Assembly (NCBI GenBank): GCA_002292975.1
Contig: DBCI01000030.1
Location: 1,037 to 12,475 of the forward strand
Reading direction: 5' to 3'
Source: Polynucleobacter sp. UBA962
GTDB lineage: Bacteria; Pseudomonadota; Gammaproteobacteria; Burkholderiales; Burkholderiaceae
DNA length: 11,439 nt
The translations under genes and the position numbers were made by a program. Below the pieces are notes generated by a model that searched no databases, was not told where the DNA came from, and saw only the letters and a list, made by a program, of their open reading frames with translations. Positions 1 to 6,763 of the stretch are shown here, piece by piece (position 1 is the stretch's first letter; each line of letters begins with the position of its first letter).

Positions 1-1389
1 TTTGAGCTCTTTGATAAGTTAGGCGCCACAGAGGAGCAACTGGATTTTCCAGTCATCTACGCATCTGGCCTCAATGGTTATGCTGGTACTGATGAGAGTG
101 TGCGTGAAGGGAATATGCGCCCTCTATTTGATGCCGTATTACAGCATGTACCAGTGCGCGATGATGAAGTGGATGCTCCATTGCAATTACAAATTTCATC
201 AATTGATTACAGTAGCTATGTTGGCAAAATTGGCGTAGGCCGAATCAGCAGAGGCAGAATTAAACCTGGTACGGATGTTATTTGTATCAATGGTCCCGAT
301 GGCACACCCTTTAAAGGCCGCATTAATCAAGTATTGAAGTTCAGGGGTTTAGAGCGTGAAGTAGTTGATGAAGCCATCGCGGGCGATATTGTTCTAGTGA
401 ATGGCATTGAAGATCTAGCCATAGGCACAACTATTTGTGCTCCTGATCGGATTGATGCTCTACCTATGTTAAAGATTGATGAGCCGACCTTAACCATGAA
501 CTTTATGGTAAATACCAGCCCATTAGCAGGGCGCGAAGGAAAGTTTGTTACCAGTCGACAGATTCGGGAGCGCTTAGACCGAGAGGTGAAGTCCAATATG
601 GCCTTGCGGGTTCGTGAGACCGATGACGATACCGTATTTGAAGTATCCGGTCGTGGAGAGCTTCATTTGACTATTTTGGTTGAGAACATGCGACGCGAAG
701 GTTATGAGTTAGCAGTATCAAGACCCCGAGTCGTTTTTCATGAGGAAAATGGCGTCAAACTCGAGCCCTATGAGAACCTCACCGTCGATCTTGAAGACAC
801 CACTCAAGGTGGGGTCATGGAAGAACTTGGTAAGCGCAAGGCCGAGTTGTTGGATATGGTGAGTGATGGTAAAGGGCGAACCCGTCTTGAGTATCGCGTT
901 CCTGCGCGGGGCCTCATTGGGTTTCAGGGGGACTTTATGACCTTAACCCGCGGCAATGGCTTAATGAGTCATAACTTTGATTCCTATGCGCCCGTGAAAG
1001 ATGGTATTTTGGGAGAACGACATAACGGTGTATTAATTAGTCAGGACGATGGTGAGGCAGTAGCCTATGCGCTTTGGAAGTTACAAGACCGTGGCAGAAT
1101 GTTTGTTTCTCCGGGAGACCCTCTGTACGAGGGCATGATTATTGGAATTCATAGTCGCGATAATGATCTCGTGGTTAATCCAATTAAGGGCAAACAATTA
1201 ACGAACGTACGTGCTTCTGGAACGGATGAAGCAGTTCGTTTGGTAACACCCGTGCAATTAACCCTCGAGTATGCCGTTGAATTTATCTCAGATGATGAGT
1301 TAGTTGAAGTAACCCCCAAGAGCATTCGTCTGCGCAAGCGTTATTTAAAAGAGCATGAGCGTAAGAAGGCTTCACGAGACGACGTTTAG
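1..1389 (+). CDS. typA: Ribosome-associated GTPase TypA/BipA, C-terminal part (5' end outside window)
   Basis: The reading frame is open from base 1, so the gene enters from the left. 462 residues are visible of about 605 usual for the family, so roughly 143 N-terminal residues (GTPase motifs G1-G4) are missing. The visible part begins with the end of the G domain (LFDKLGATEEQLDFP, then the G5-like YASG at residues 20-23). Next come the beta-barrel domain II (APLQLQISSIDYSSYVGKIG), domain III (SGRGELHL), the EF-G-like domain V (LEYRVPARGLIGFQGDF) and the BipA-specific C-terminal domain (GERHNGVLISQ, GKQLTNVRASGTDEA, LRKRYLKEHERKK). BipA binds the 70S ribosome or 30S subunit near the EF-G site and acts in ribosome assembly and stress or low-temperature adaptation; that role comes from family knowledge. 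An ATG at 100 is internal, not the start. No clear terminator was seen in the 97 nt before the next gene. Confidence 0.97.
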   Translation, partial: FELFDKLGATEEQLDFPVIYASGLNGYAGTDESVREGNMRPLFDAVLQHVPVRDDEVDAPLQLQISSIDYSSYVGKIGVGRISRGRIKPGTDVICINGPDGTPFKGRINQVLKFRGLEREVVDEAIAGDIVLVNGIEDLAIGTTICAPDRIDALPMLKIDEPTLTMNFMVNTSPLAGREGKFVTSRQIRERLDREVKSNMALRVRETDDDTVFEVSGRGELHLTILVENMRREGYELAVSRPRVVFHEENGVKLEPYENLTVDLEDTTQGGVMEELGKRKAELLDMVSDGKGRTRLEYRVPARGLIGFQGDFMTLTRGNGLMSHNFDSYAPVKDGILGERHNGVLISQDDGEAVAYALWKLQDRGRMFVSPGDPLYEGMIIGIHSRDNDLVVNPIKGKQLTNVRASGTDEAVRLVTPVQLTLEYAVEFISDDELVEVTPKSIRLRKRYLKEHERKKASRDDV

Positions 1390-1441
1390 TCCCTACAGTC
1401 CGAACTTCGAGGCAAAATCTCGGTTACTGGCTTCTGCGAAA

Positions 1442-1465
1442 TAATGTAGTAACATTGCTACATTA
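1442..1465. promoter_or_regulatory. Inverted repeat, probable operator of the toxin-antitoxin operon
   Basis: TAATGTAG at 1442-1449 is the exact reverse complement of CTACATTA at 1458-1465, with an 8-nt spacer. The dyad ends 21 nt before the antitoxin ATG and just before its Shine-Dalgarno GAGGAG (1476-1481). Phd/YefM antitoxins bind short palindromes at their own promoters and repress with the toxin as co-repressor, so the position and symmetry fit an autoregulatory site. I could not find a convincing -35/-10 pair. The dyad is seen directly; the operator role is inferred. Confidence 0.55.
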
Positions 1466-1486
1466 GTGCTTCAGTGAGGAGTTGGT

Positions 1487-1738
1487 ATGCCAAAAACCCT
1501 GTCTAGCAGAGAATTTAATCAGGATACAAGCGGTGCAAAAAAGGCGTGTCGTTCTGGACCTGTTTTTATTACGGATCGTGGTAGACCGTCTCATGTTCTG
1601 ATGCTTTATGAGGACTATCAGAGGGTCATCGGTCAGCAAAAAAATATCCTAGATCTTGTGGGTATGAAGGCTGCAGGCGATATTTGTTTTGAGCCTGCGA
1701 AAATAGATAGCTTGAATAAACCAATTGATTTGAGCTAA
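1487..1738 (+). CDS. Type II antitoxin, Phd/YefM family
   Basis: This is an 83-residue protein. Its N-terminal half has the Phd/YefM fold signature: SREFNQDTSGAKKAC, then the strand GPVFITDRGRPSHVLML and the YEDYQRV helix. This is the DNA-binding dimerisation domain. The C-terminal third (about residues 55-83, IDSLNKPIDLS) is acidic and hydrophobic and likely the toxin-binding tail. The start is supported by GAGGAG at 1476-1481, 5 nt before the ATG. Its TAA stop overlaps the ATG of the PIN toxin by one base (TAATG), the usual tight coupling that lets antitoxin be made first. An inverted repeat lies just upstream. The antitoxin presumably neutralises the neighbouring PIN nuclease and represses the operon. 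Family assignment is strong; the exact cognate pairing is inferred from adjacency. Confidence 0.9.
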   Translation: MPKTLSSREFNQDTSGAKKACRSGPVFITDRGRPSHVLMLYEDYQRVIGQQKNILDLVGMKAAGDICFEPAKIDSLNKPIDLS

Positions 1739-2154
1739 TGTTTTTACTAGATACCAATGTCATTTTGGAGTTGAGAAAAACGACCGAAAATAAAATTAAT
1801 CCAGGTGTTAAAGAATGGGCAGAGACAAAAATGCCCTCAACCATGTTTCTTTCAGTTATCACTATTTTTGAACTTGAATTAGGTATCTTACAACTCGAGA
1901 GGCGCGATAAAAAACAAGGACAGATTCTACGCAAGTGGTTATCCCAGCTTGTGCTCCCTGCTTTTGTTGATCGAGTTTTGCCTATAAATACTGCTATTGC
2001 AGTACGCTCTGCATCTCTTCATATTCCTAATCCATCTTCAGATAGAGACTCCATGATTGCTGCTACTGCAATTGAGCACCACCTAACCTTAGTTACCCGT
2101 AATACCGTTGACTTTGACCCCACTAAAGTGAAGTTAATCAATCCATGGGAATAG
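1738..2154 (+). CDS. Type II toxin, PIN-domain ribonuclease (VapC/FitB-like)
   Basis: This 138-residue single PIN domain has a typical VapC length. All four acidic metal-binding positions are present: D5 in the N-terminal LLDTNVIL, E45 in IFELELGIL, D104 in DRDSMIAATA, and D125 in LVTRNTVDF. It should therefore be an active Mg2+/Mn2+-dependent RNase. Family members cut initiator tRNA, other tRNAs or rRNA, and the target here cannot be told from sequence. The ATG overlaps the antitoxin stop by one base. The FELELGI motif and the pairing with a Phd-type rather than AbrB-type antitoxin resemble FitB-like VapC proteins. The stop TAG is 4 nt before the TTG start of dusA, so the cassette is probably co-transcribed with dusA. 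No truncation was seen. Confidence 0.9.
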   Translation: MFLLDTNVILELRKTTENKINPGVKEWAETKMPSTMFLSVITIFELELGILQLERRDKKQGQILRKWLSQLVLPAFVDRVLPINTAIAVRSASLHIPNPSSDRDSMIAATAIEHHLTLVTRNTVDFDPTKVKLINPWE

Positions 2155-2158
2155 TCTT

Positions 2159-3238
2159 TTGAGCATTAAACGCCTTGCCGTTGCCCCCATGATGGAATGG
2201 ACCGATCGTCATTGCCGATCGTTTCATCGTTTGCTGACAAAGCAAGCAGTTCTCTATACGGAGATGGTAACCGCGGGAGCGCTGATGCATGGTGATCTTC
2301 CCCGACATTTGGATTACAACTCCAGCGAACACCCTGTCGTTTTACAGCTTGGTGGCAGCGAGCCTGCAGATTTAGCACGTTGCGCAGAACTTGCCCAGCA
2401 GTGGAACTACGACGAAATCGATCTTAACTGCGGCTGTCCCTCAGAGCGTGTCCAAAAAGGTGCTTTTGGTGCTTGTTTAATGGCAGAGCCTGCATTGGTC
2501 GCTAACTGTGTCCGAGCAATGCGTGCGGCCTGTGATCGACCGGTTTCAGTAAAGCATCGACTGGGTTTGGATCAAATGGATGCGTCTCAATCCGAGCGCG
2601 ATTATCGATTTGTGTTGGATTTTATCTTGGCTGTTGCAGATGCGGGTGCCTTTCAGGTGACCATTCATGCGCGTAATGCGGTATTAAAAGGACTATCGCC
2701 TAAAGAGAATCGTACTAAACCCGCTTTACATTATGAGATTGCTAAACAATTACGTAGCGATGTACAAAAATTCTATCCTGAACTTAAGGTACTCCTCAAT
2801 GGCGGCTTAGAGACTAATGAGCAGATCGCGAATCACTGGCAAGACTTTGATGGGTTTATGGTTGGTAGATCTGCTTATCACCTCCCGGCAATGCTCTTGG
2901 GCTGGGATGATCTTTTGCAATCCGACGGCTTAGCGGCAGGCTACCTTTTTAGCGAAACGGAATGGCATCGAATTCAGATTGGACTTGTAAAACAAGCCAA
3001 GCAGTGGTTTGACGATTGTCAGGAGCGACAAAAACCGTTTTATCTTGGGGCAATCACTCGCCATATTATGGGTCTTGCCCATGGCAGGGCGGGAGCTAGG
3101 CGTTGGCGGCAGCGTTTATCCGATCATGGCGCTCTTGCCAAAGTGCATACGAAAGAGGCGATTGAGGAGTTCTTTTTTGAGGCTAGCCTTGAGTTGGGAG
3201 ACTGGGCTGCCTTTGATTTAAATGCTCAATCGGCCTAG
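2159..3238 (+). CDS. dusA: tRNA-dihydrouridine(20/20a) synthase DusA
   Basis: The 359-residue flavoenzyme reduces uridines in the tRNA D-loop (U20/U20a) using FMN and NADPH. The TIM-barrel N-terminus LAVAPMMEWTDRHCR (FMN phosphate side) starts at residue 6. The catalytic-loop motif LNCGCPSERVQKGAFGACLM includes the proton-donor cysteine C93. FMN-contacting positions are VKHRLG (K132) and TIHAR (H170). The DusA-type KENRTKPALHY follows at about 182, and LLNGGL / DGFMVGRSAY come near 212-240. A C-terminal helical domain completes the enzyme. The start is a TTG because the next ATG (2189) would cut into the first barrel strand. The start lies 4 nt after the PIN toxin stop with only a weak GGGA before it, so translation may be coupled. 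It is slightly longer than E. coli DusA. Confidence 0.95.
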   Translation: MSIKRLAVAPMMEWTDRHCRSFHRLLTKQAVLYTEMVTAGALMHGDLPRHLDYNSSEHPVVLQLGGSEPADLARCAELAQQWNYDEIDLNCGCPSERVQKGAFGACLMAEPALVANCVRAMRAACDRPVSVKHRLGLDQMDASQSERDYRFVLDFILAVADAGAFQVTIHARNAVLKGLSPKENRTKPALHYEIAKQLRSDVQKFYPELKVLLNGGLETNEQIANHWQDFDGFMVGRSAYHLPAMLLGWDDLLQSDGLAAGYLFSETEWHRIQIGLVKQAKQWFDDCQERQKPFYLGAITRHIMGLAHGRAGARRWRQRLSDHGALAKVHTKEAIEEFFFEASLELGDWAAFDLNAQSA

Positions 3239-3260
3239 TTCAGCGAGGCTCTTGAGAAGT

Positions 3261-3266
3261 TATAAT
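3261..3266 (+). promoter_or_regulatory. -10 box of tRNA-His promoter
   Basis: This is a perfect TATAAT located 15 nt before the encoded G-1 of tRNA-His, placing the transcript start near 3273 and giving a short leader. The -35 is weak: TTCAGC at 3239-3244 with 16-nt spacing, overlapping the region just after the dusA stop. tRNA-His therefore probably has its own promoter in addition to any dusA read-through. Confidence 0.55.
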
Positions 3267-3281
3267 ACAAGTGCAGCAATG

Positions 3282-3357
3282 GTGGACGTAGCTCAGTTGG
3301 TAGAGTCCCAGATTGTGATTCTGGTTGTCGCGGGTTCGAGTCCCGTCGTTCACCCCA
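3282..3357 (+). tRNA. tRNA-His (anticodon GTG)
   Basis: A full cloverleaf can be drawn. Acceptor GTGGACG (3282-3288) pairs with CGTTCAC (3347-3353), including one G-T wobble. The D arm holds AGCTCAGTTGGTAGAGT. The anticodon stem CCAGA/TCTGG encloses TTGTGAT, with GTG at 3315-3317. The T arm has GGTTCGAGTCC. C73 (3354) is followed by an encoded CCA (3355-3357). The base at 3281 is G and can pair with C73, the extra G-1 identity element that is unique to tRNA-His and is here encoded in the DNA. The 3' CCA is followed at once by the stop codon of a convergent lipoprotein gene. Confidence 0.96.
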
Positions 3358-3765
3358 CTAATTACTCGGTCGCACCTGAATGATTTCGATGACGGATCCA
3401 GTACGATCCGCCTCACCAATAATCATTTCACTTTGATCTTTGACGCTCGGGATCACAATCTCCTCGCAAATTGGCTTAGAGCTGAAGACATTAAAAAAAC
3501 TACAATCTTTCTTGGTAACTTCTGATGTAGCATGTTCTAAGGGAGATCTCCCAGTGGTTATGGTAGAAGTAACACTCACTGCAGTGACTGGGTTGGCAAC
3601 CGCTGCAGAGCCTACGGCAGTCCCTACGCTACTAGCAGCCGCCATAATCGGAGCGGCACACGATTGCAATAACAAGCAGCTTGAGAGCAGAAATAAAGTC
3701 AGTGTAGGGTGGACAAATGTCCTATTAACTACTGACGAGAACGAGTCTTTATGGACGACACGCAA
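3358..3765 (-). CDS. Small outer-membrane lipoprotein, unknown function
   Basis: Starting at TTG (3765), the product has 135 residues. It has an n-region with K and R, a hydrophobic stretch LTLFLLSSCLLL (about 22-33) and a lipobox LQSC with lipidated Cys36. After an Ala/Ser/Val-rich segment comes a polar domain with TTGRSPLEHATSEVTKKDCSFF and SKPICEE. A TGRS-L-x-H-A ... DC ... IC pattern is, as I recall, shared by uncharacterised exported proteins of Betaproteobacteria. C88 and C100 could form a disulfide. The TTG start is chosen because GGAG lies 9 nt upstream and it gives a normal signal length. ATGs at 3795 or 3840 would add an implausible N-terminal extension and a longer overlap. It overlaps the preceding gene by 17 nt, so the two are probably coupled. 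Function unknown. Confidence 0.7.
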   Translation of the reverse strand: MRVVHKDSFSSVVNRTFVHPTLTLFLLSSCLLLQSCAAPIMAAASSVGTAVGSAAVANPVTAVSVTSTITTGRSPLEHATSEVTKKDCSFFNVFSSKPICEEIVIPSVKDQSEMIIGEADRTGSVIEIIQVRPSN

Positions 3766-4168
3766 GATTGTAGACTCCAGCAGTCCAGTCGCCATTAATG
3801 ACCGGTTCAAAAGTGCTATTTGGTGATTTGATCTCACCAATCACCTTACCATCACCCTTTTTGTCAGACATAAATTTGACATCTAAAGCTCGATATTGAT
3901 TTTGTCCACAATGGTACTCATTTAATCCAATAATCGAGTTAACCGGCGACTTGGATTTAGGATCAACCCCTGGTTTTTTGAGATCCAGCATAGAAAGGAA
4001 TAAGGCCTTGTCGCCTGATTTTTTGAGACTTGCTTTGTCTACCCATACTGTAATTAGTTCATTACTACCAAGCTCATCCCAAGCAGCAATTGCGTTACCT
4101 GAAAATAGTAGAAAAAGAGTGAGGGCGCTAATGCGGAATGCCTGAATCGTATGGAACCCTAAGGTCAT
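3749..4168 (-). CDS. Exported surface-adhesin protein E-like protein (Adhesin_E family)
   Basis: 139 residues from the preferred ATG at 4168 (AGGA 9 nt upstream). An alternative ATG at 4180 adds four residues but has its AGG directly against the codon. The N-terminus is a signal peptide: basic and histidine-containing start, hydrophobic core ISALTLFLLFSG, and likely cleavage in GNAIAA before W30. The mature part shows the pattern I associate with the Adhesin_E domain: W at the start, then a VWVDKASLKKSGDKA strand pair, a lysine/serine-rich loop, LNEYHCG (C87), YRALDVKF and a terminal C (C137), so one disulfide is likely. Haemophilus protein E with this domain binds host matrix proteins, but many environmental bacteria carry small relatives with no known ligand. 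It lies 58 nt downstream of the acylase gene on the same strand and is followed by an overlapping lipoprotein gene. Confidence 0.75.
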   Translation of the reverse strand: MTLGFHTIQAFRISALTLFLLFSGNAIAAWDELGSNELITVWVDKASLKKSGDKALFLSMLDLKKPGVDPKSKSPVNSIIGLNEYHCGQNQYRALDVKFMSDKKGDGKVIGEIKSPNSTFEPVINGDWTAGVYNLACRP

Positions 4169-4226
4169 GAATGTGTACATCCTGCAATTGTAGCGCTAGC
4201 ATGGTTTGATCGATGCACTAACTCGA

Positions 4227-6701
4227 TTATTTAGCTTTGATGATGATCTCACGGGTCATTGGAGCAGGATTCATAGTGAGCGGTAGAAGTCCATTGTCAG
4301 ACCATGCCTTACTTAAATTGCGATATTGTGCACTTTGTACCCAGCCCGATTGTCCTGTCGGAAACATAAAAACAGACTGCTCTAGATCATTCAGGTCATA
4401 GATGGCACGTAAGCTTGCTGCATGATTAGATTGATATGGGGCGGCTATCTGATTGAGGACAGGTCGGCCAACATTGACCGTAAAGGCGTCTCCAGGAATG
4501 GCGACGCGCACATTAAAAAAAGTCGAGAGGAAGGGTAATTTTTTAAAAGGGAGGTGTTCGGAGACCGCCTGATGGGCCCGCCCCCATTGCCACTGATTGG
4601 GAGAGCTACCATGGCGATCTTTTAAATCGGACAGGGCTTTGTCAAGTGCCACATTAGCTGCCTCCTGGCAGTTTTCAAGATGCGGGGTATTGGGGACATC
4701 ACACCAGGGGCTATTAGGGTTAGCAATTTGAGCTAAAAGGGCAGCGCGAAAGTGTCTGCGGCCATACTCTTCTTTAAAGGAGTCGCCCAAGCGCGAAAAC
4801 AGGATGCGGGTAAGCTGATCTACCCAAGCATTAAAGATCAATGCACCTACCGACTCTCTTGTCATCGAGCCGTCAAACGATTGAATGAATGATTGTGCAG
4901 CAGCTTGCAGCGGGTGCTTAGTCTTTGCTTGTTTAAATAAATCCATCAATGGATAGGATGCAAGCGATAGGGTATCGCCTTGCATCGTTTGCATAGAGCT
5001 ACGATCGTGTTGGTCTTTTGCTTCAATCATGGATTTAATTCGGTCATACCGAAATGGTAGATCCCAATCACCAGTTAAGGGATTGGTATTAGTGCTTGAG
5101 ATAATTTGTTGATTAGCACTGGCTAGCCATCCAGAATCTGGATTAGTGGTACTGGGTAGTTGCTCAAACGGTAGGTAGGCAGTCCAATCAAATTGACGTT
5201 CCCAACCAAGAGCTGGAGCCACTCCATAGAGACCTTGCCCAATCTGCCGACGTGGGGCGGTTCCAGCAGCTTGCAGGGCAATATTTCCTTGCGTGTCAGC
5301 AATGGCGACCGTTTGCATCGGTGCATAGTGATGGCGCAAAGCGGATTTAAAAGACTCCATAGAGTCCGCTCGGTTCATCATGATTCCCCCAAGCAATGTT
5401 TGGTTCTCCACATCGAGAGCGGTCCAGCGCAAGGTAAGAGCATACCGATTGGTATCAATAATCTTTTGCGCGCGCGCATGGCTATCGGAAATAACTGGCC
5501 CATGCCGACTTTGCTTAATAACAAAACGAAAGGGCGCCTTATTTTTAATCTTGATGATCTCTTCCCGAACCAAGAAAGAGAGAGGGCCGTCGGGGCCAAT
5601 GTATTGATTTGGATTTGTTGGATCAATCTTCTCAAGATAAAGGTCTTGTACATCGGGTCCTGTATTCGTGAAGCCCCAAGCAATTTTATTAGTTCTGCCC
5701 AGCACCACTGCTGGAATTCCGGGCAGTGTAGCGCCCATCACATTTAAGCCTGGAGCATCGAGGTGAGCAAAATACCACGTAGATGGTGCGCTTAGTCCTA
5801 AATGGGGGTCATTGGCTAAGAGTGGTTTGCCAGAAACCGTTTTTTTACCAGCCAAGACCCAATTGTTTGATCCCAAACCTTCTTTGTTATCGCTTATCCA
5901 GGAGGCTAAATCAGCAGATTGGAGAAGGTACGGATCTTGTTTGCGATGAGATTGTTTATTTACTGAGATGGGTGATTGTTTAAATACCCCAAGTTCTTTA
6001 TAGAGTTTTGCAAAGTCAAGATTACTCACGGGAGCATTACCCGGGTAGGGCGGCATCACATCCCAAATCTGGTCAGTGGTCAGGTGTTGTGAGAGCTCAA
6101 GCCTAAATAACTCTTTTTGCCAGTTATCTCCTAAATCAAGAGCCATCATCAAAGACCAGGCAACGCTATCCGTGGGCGACCAATGGCCTGGTTGGGAGCC
6201 AGTTAAAAAGTACTCAATGGGTAGGGCCCAACCTAAGGATTGATTACCAGCGTTCACTCCATCGGCATAGGCTTTAATGAGCTGCTTAATCTCGGTCGGG
6301 TAACGTTCAAATTGCTTCTCGGCAGCATATTTAATTCCTAGCGTTCTTAGAAAACGATCTAAAGATACCGTGCGCTCTCCGAGGATTTCAGAAAGACGAC
6401 CCGAAGCAAGTCGGCGGCTCACTTCTAGCTGCCACGATCGTTCAGTAGCGTGCAAAAATCCCAATGTATAAAATGCATCGTTTTGAGATTTGGCTTTGAT
6501 ATGGGGTACATCGTTTGCATCGAACTGAATTTGTACGGACTGATTCAGGGAGGCGCTCGTTATCACCCCCGAAAAACTTGATTTTGCAGAAATGAGATAA
6601 GCCGCCCCCAGACCAAGAATAAGTAACAAAATAAGGACCAGCACGAAGACAACATAACGTACAAAGCGTTTTAAGGGAGAGCGCATAGCAGTGGATTTCA
6701 T
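4227..6701 (-). CDS. Penicillin acylase family Ntn hydrolase (membrane-anchored precursor)
   Basis: This is an 824-residue precursor. Residues 12-38 form one hydrophobic segment behind a basic N-terminus, a signal anchor or uncleaved signal. The alpha-chain region (about 50-250) includes DANDVPHIKA and LHATERSWQLEVSRR. The autocatalytic site is EGLGSNNWVLAG: cleavage between G277 and S278 would release a beta chain whose N-terminal Ser278 is the nucleophile. Further hallmarks are ANDPHLGLSAPSTWY, LPGIPAVVLGRTNKIAWGFTNTGPDVQDLY and WLASANQ with N530 in the oxyanion-asparagine position. GSNNW is common in the COG2366 branch that also holds acyl-homoserine-lactone acylases (PvdQ, QuiP), but substrate cannot be read from sequence. 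No good Shine-Dalgarno precedes ATG 6701; M6 (6686) is an alternative. The TRAP-operon terminator sits about 19 nt upstream, so its promoter is unclear. Confidence 0.93.
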   Translation of the reverse strand: MKSTAMRSPLKRFVRYVVFVLVLILLLILGLGAAYLISAKSSFSGVITSASLNQSVQIQFDANDVPHIKAKSQNDAFYTLGFLHATERSWQLEVSRRLASGRLSEILGERTVSLDRFLRTLGIKYAAEKQFERYPTEIKQLIKAYADGVNAGNQSLGWALPIEYFLTGSQPGHWSPTDSVAWSLMMALDLGDNWQKELFRLELSQHLTTDQIWDVMPPYPGNAPVSNLDFAKLYKELGVFKQSPISVNKQSHRKQDPYLLQSADLASWISDNKEGLGSNNWVLAGKKTVSGKPLLANDPHLGLSAPSTWYFAHLDAPGLNVMGATLPGIPAVVLGRTNKIAWGFTNTGPDVQDLYLEKIDPTNPNQYIGPDGPLSFLVREEIIKIKNKAPFRFVIKQSRHGPVISDSHARAQKIIDTNRYALTLRWTALDVENQTLLGGIMMNRADSMESFKSALRHHYAPMQTVAIADTQGNIALQAAGTAPRRQIGQGLYGVAPALGWERQFDWTAYLPFEQLPSTTNPDSGWLASANQQIISSTNTNPLTGDWDLPFRYDRIKSMIEAKDQHDRSSMQTMQGDTLSLASYPLMDLFKQAKTKHPLQAAAQSFIQSFDGSMTRESVGALIFNAWVDQLTRILFSRLGDSFKEEYGRRHFRAALLAQIANPNSPWCDVPNTPHLENCQEAANVALDKALSDLKDRHGSSPNQWQWGRAHQAVSEHLPFKKLPFLSTFFNVRVAIPGDAFTVNVGRPVLNQIAAPYQSNHAASLRAIYDLNDLEQSVFMFPTGQSGWVQSAQYRNLSKAWSDNGLLPLTMNPAPMTREIIIKAK

Positions 6702-6719
6702 GGACCAACTGATTCTAAT

Positions 6720-6743
6720 AAAAAAAACCCCGCCGTGGCGGGG
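6720..6743 (-). terminator. Rho-independent terminator of the TRAP operon
   Basis: CCCCGCC at 6728-6734 is complementary to GGCGGGG at 6737-6743. On the minus strand this gives a GC-only hairpin followed immediately by eight T (6727-6720). It lies about 20 nt after the dctM stop, a canonical intrinsic terminator position. On the plus strand only TATTT follows, so it acts mainly on minus-strand transcription. Confidence 0.92.
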
Positions 6744-6763
6744 TATTTAGGGATTCGGGCGAG

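Noticed and set aside
1400..1432. Possible typA terminator hairpin (CGAG/CTCG around 1409-1422)
   Set aside because: The stem is only four to five pairs with an AT-rich loop and no following T-run.
2202..2222. Direct repeat CCGATCGT (2202-2209 and 2215-2222) at the 5' end of dusA
   Set aside because: It falls in codons for the conserved DRHCRSF segment, so it is probably coding coincidence; no second copy flanks the toxin-antitoxin cassette to mark it as an attachment core.
3325..3525. 66-codon plus-strand open frame beginning in tRNA-His
   Set aside because: The SRVRVPSFTP start is the translated T arm and acceptor of the tRNA, and the rest is antisense to the lipoprotein gene.
3440..3826. 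128-codon plus-strand open frame opposite the lipoprotein gene
   Set aside because: It is a shadow frame; the minus strand has a lipobox signal peptide and the Adhesin_E-like pattern, while this frame has neither a domain nor a start context.
4191..4198. TAGCGCTA palindrome in the acylase to Adhesin_E spacer
   Set aside because: An eight-base self-complementary word is expected by chance, and no promoter or T-run surrounds it.
5193..5747. 184-codon plus-strand open frame inside the acylase gene
   Set aside because: It has no recognisable domain and no ribosome site, and it lies fully antisense to a gene with intact catalytic motifs.
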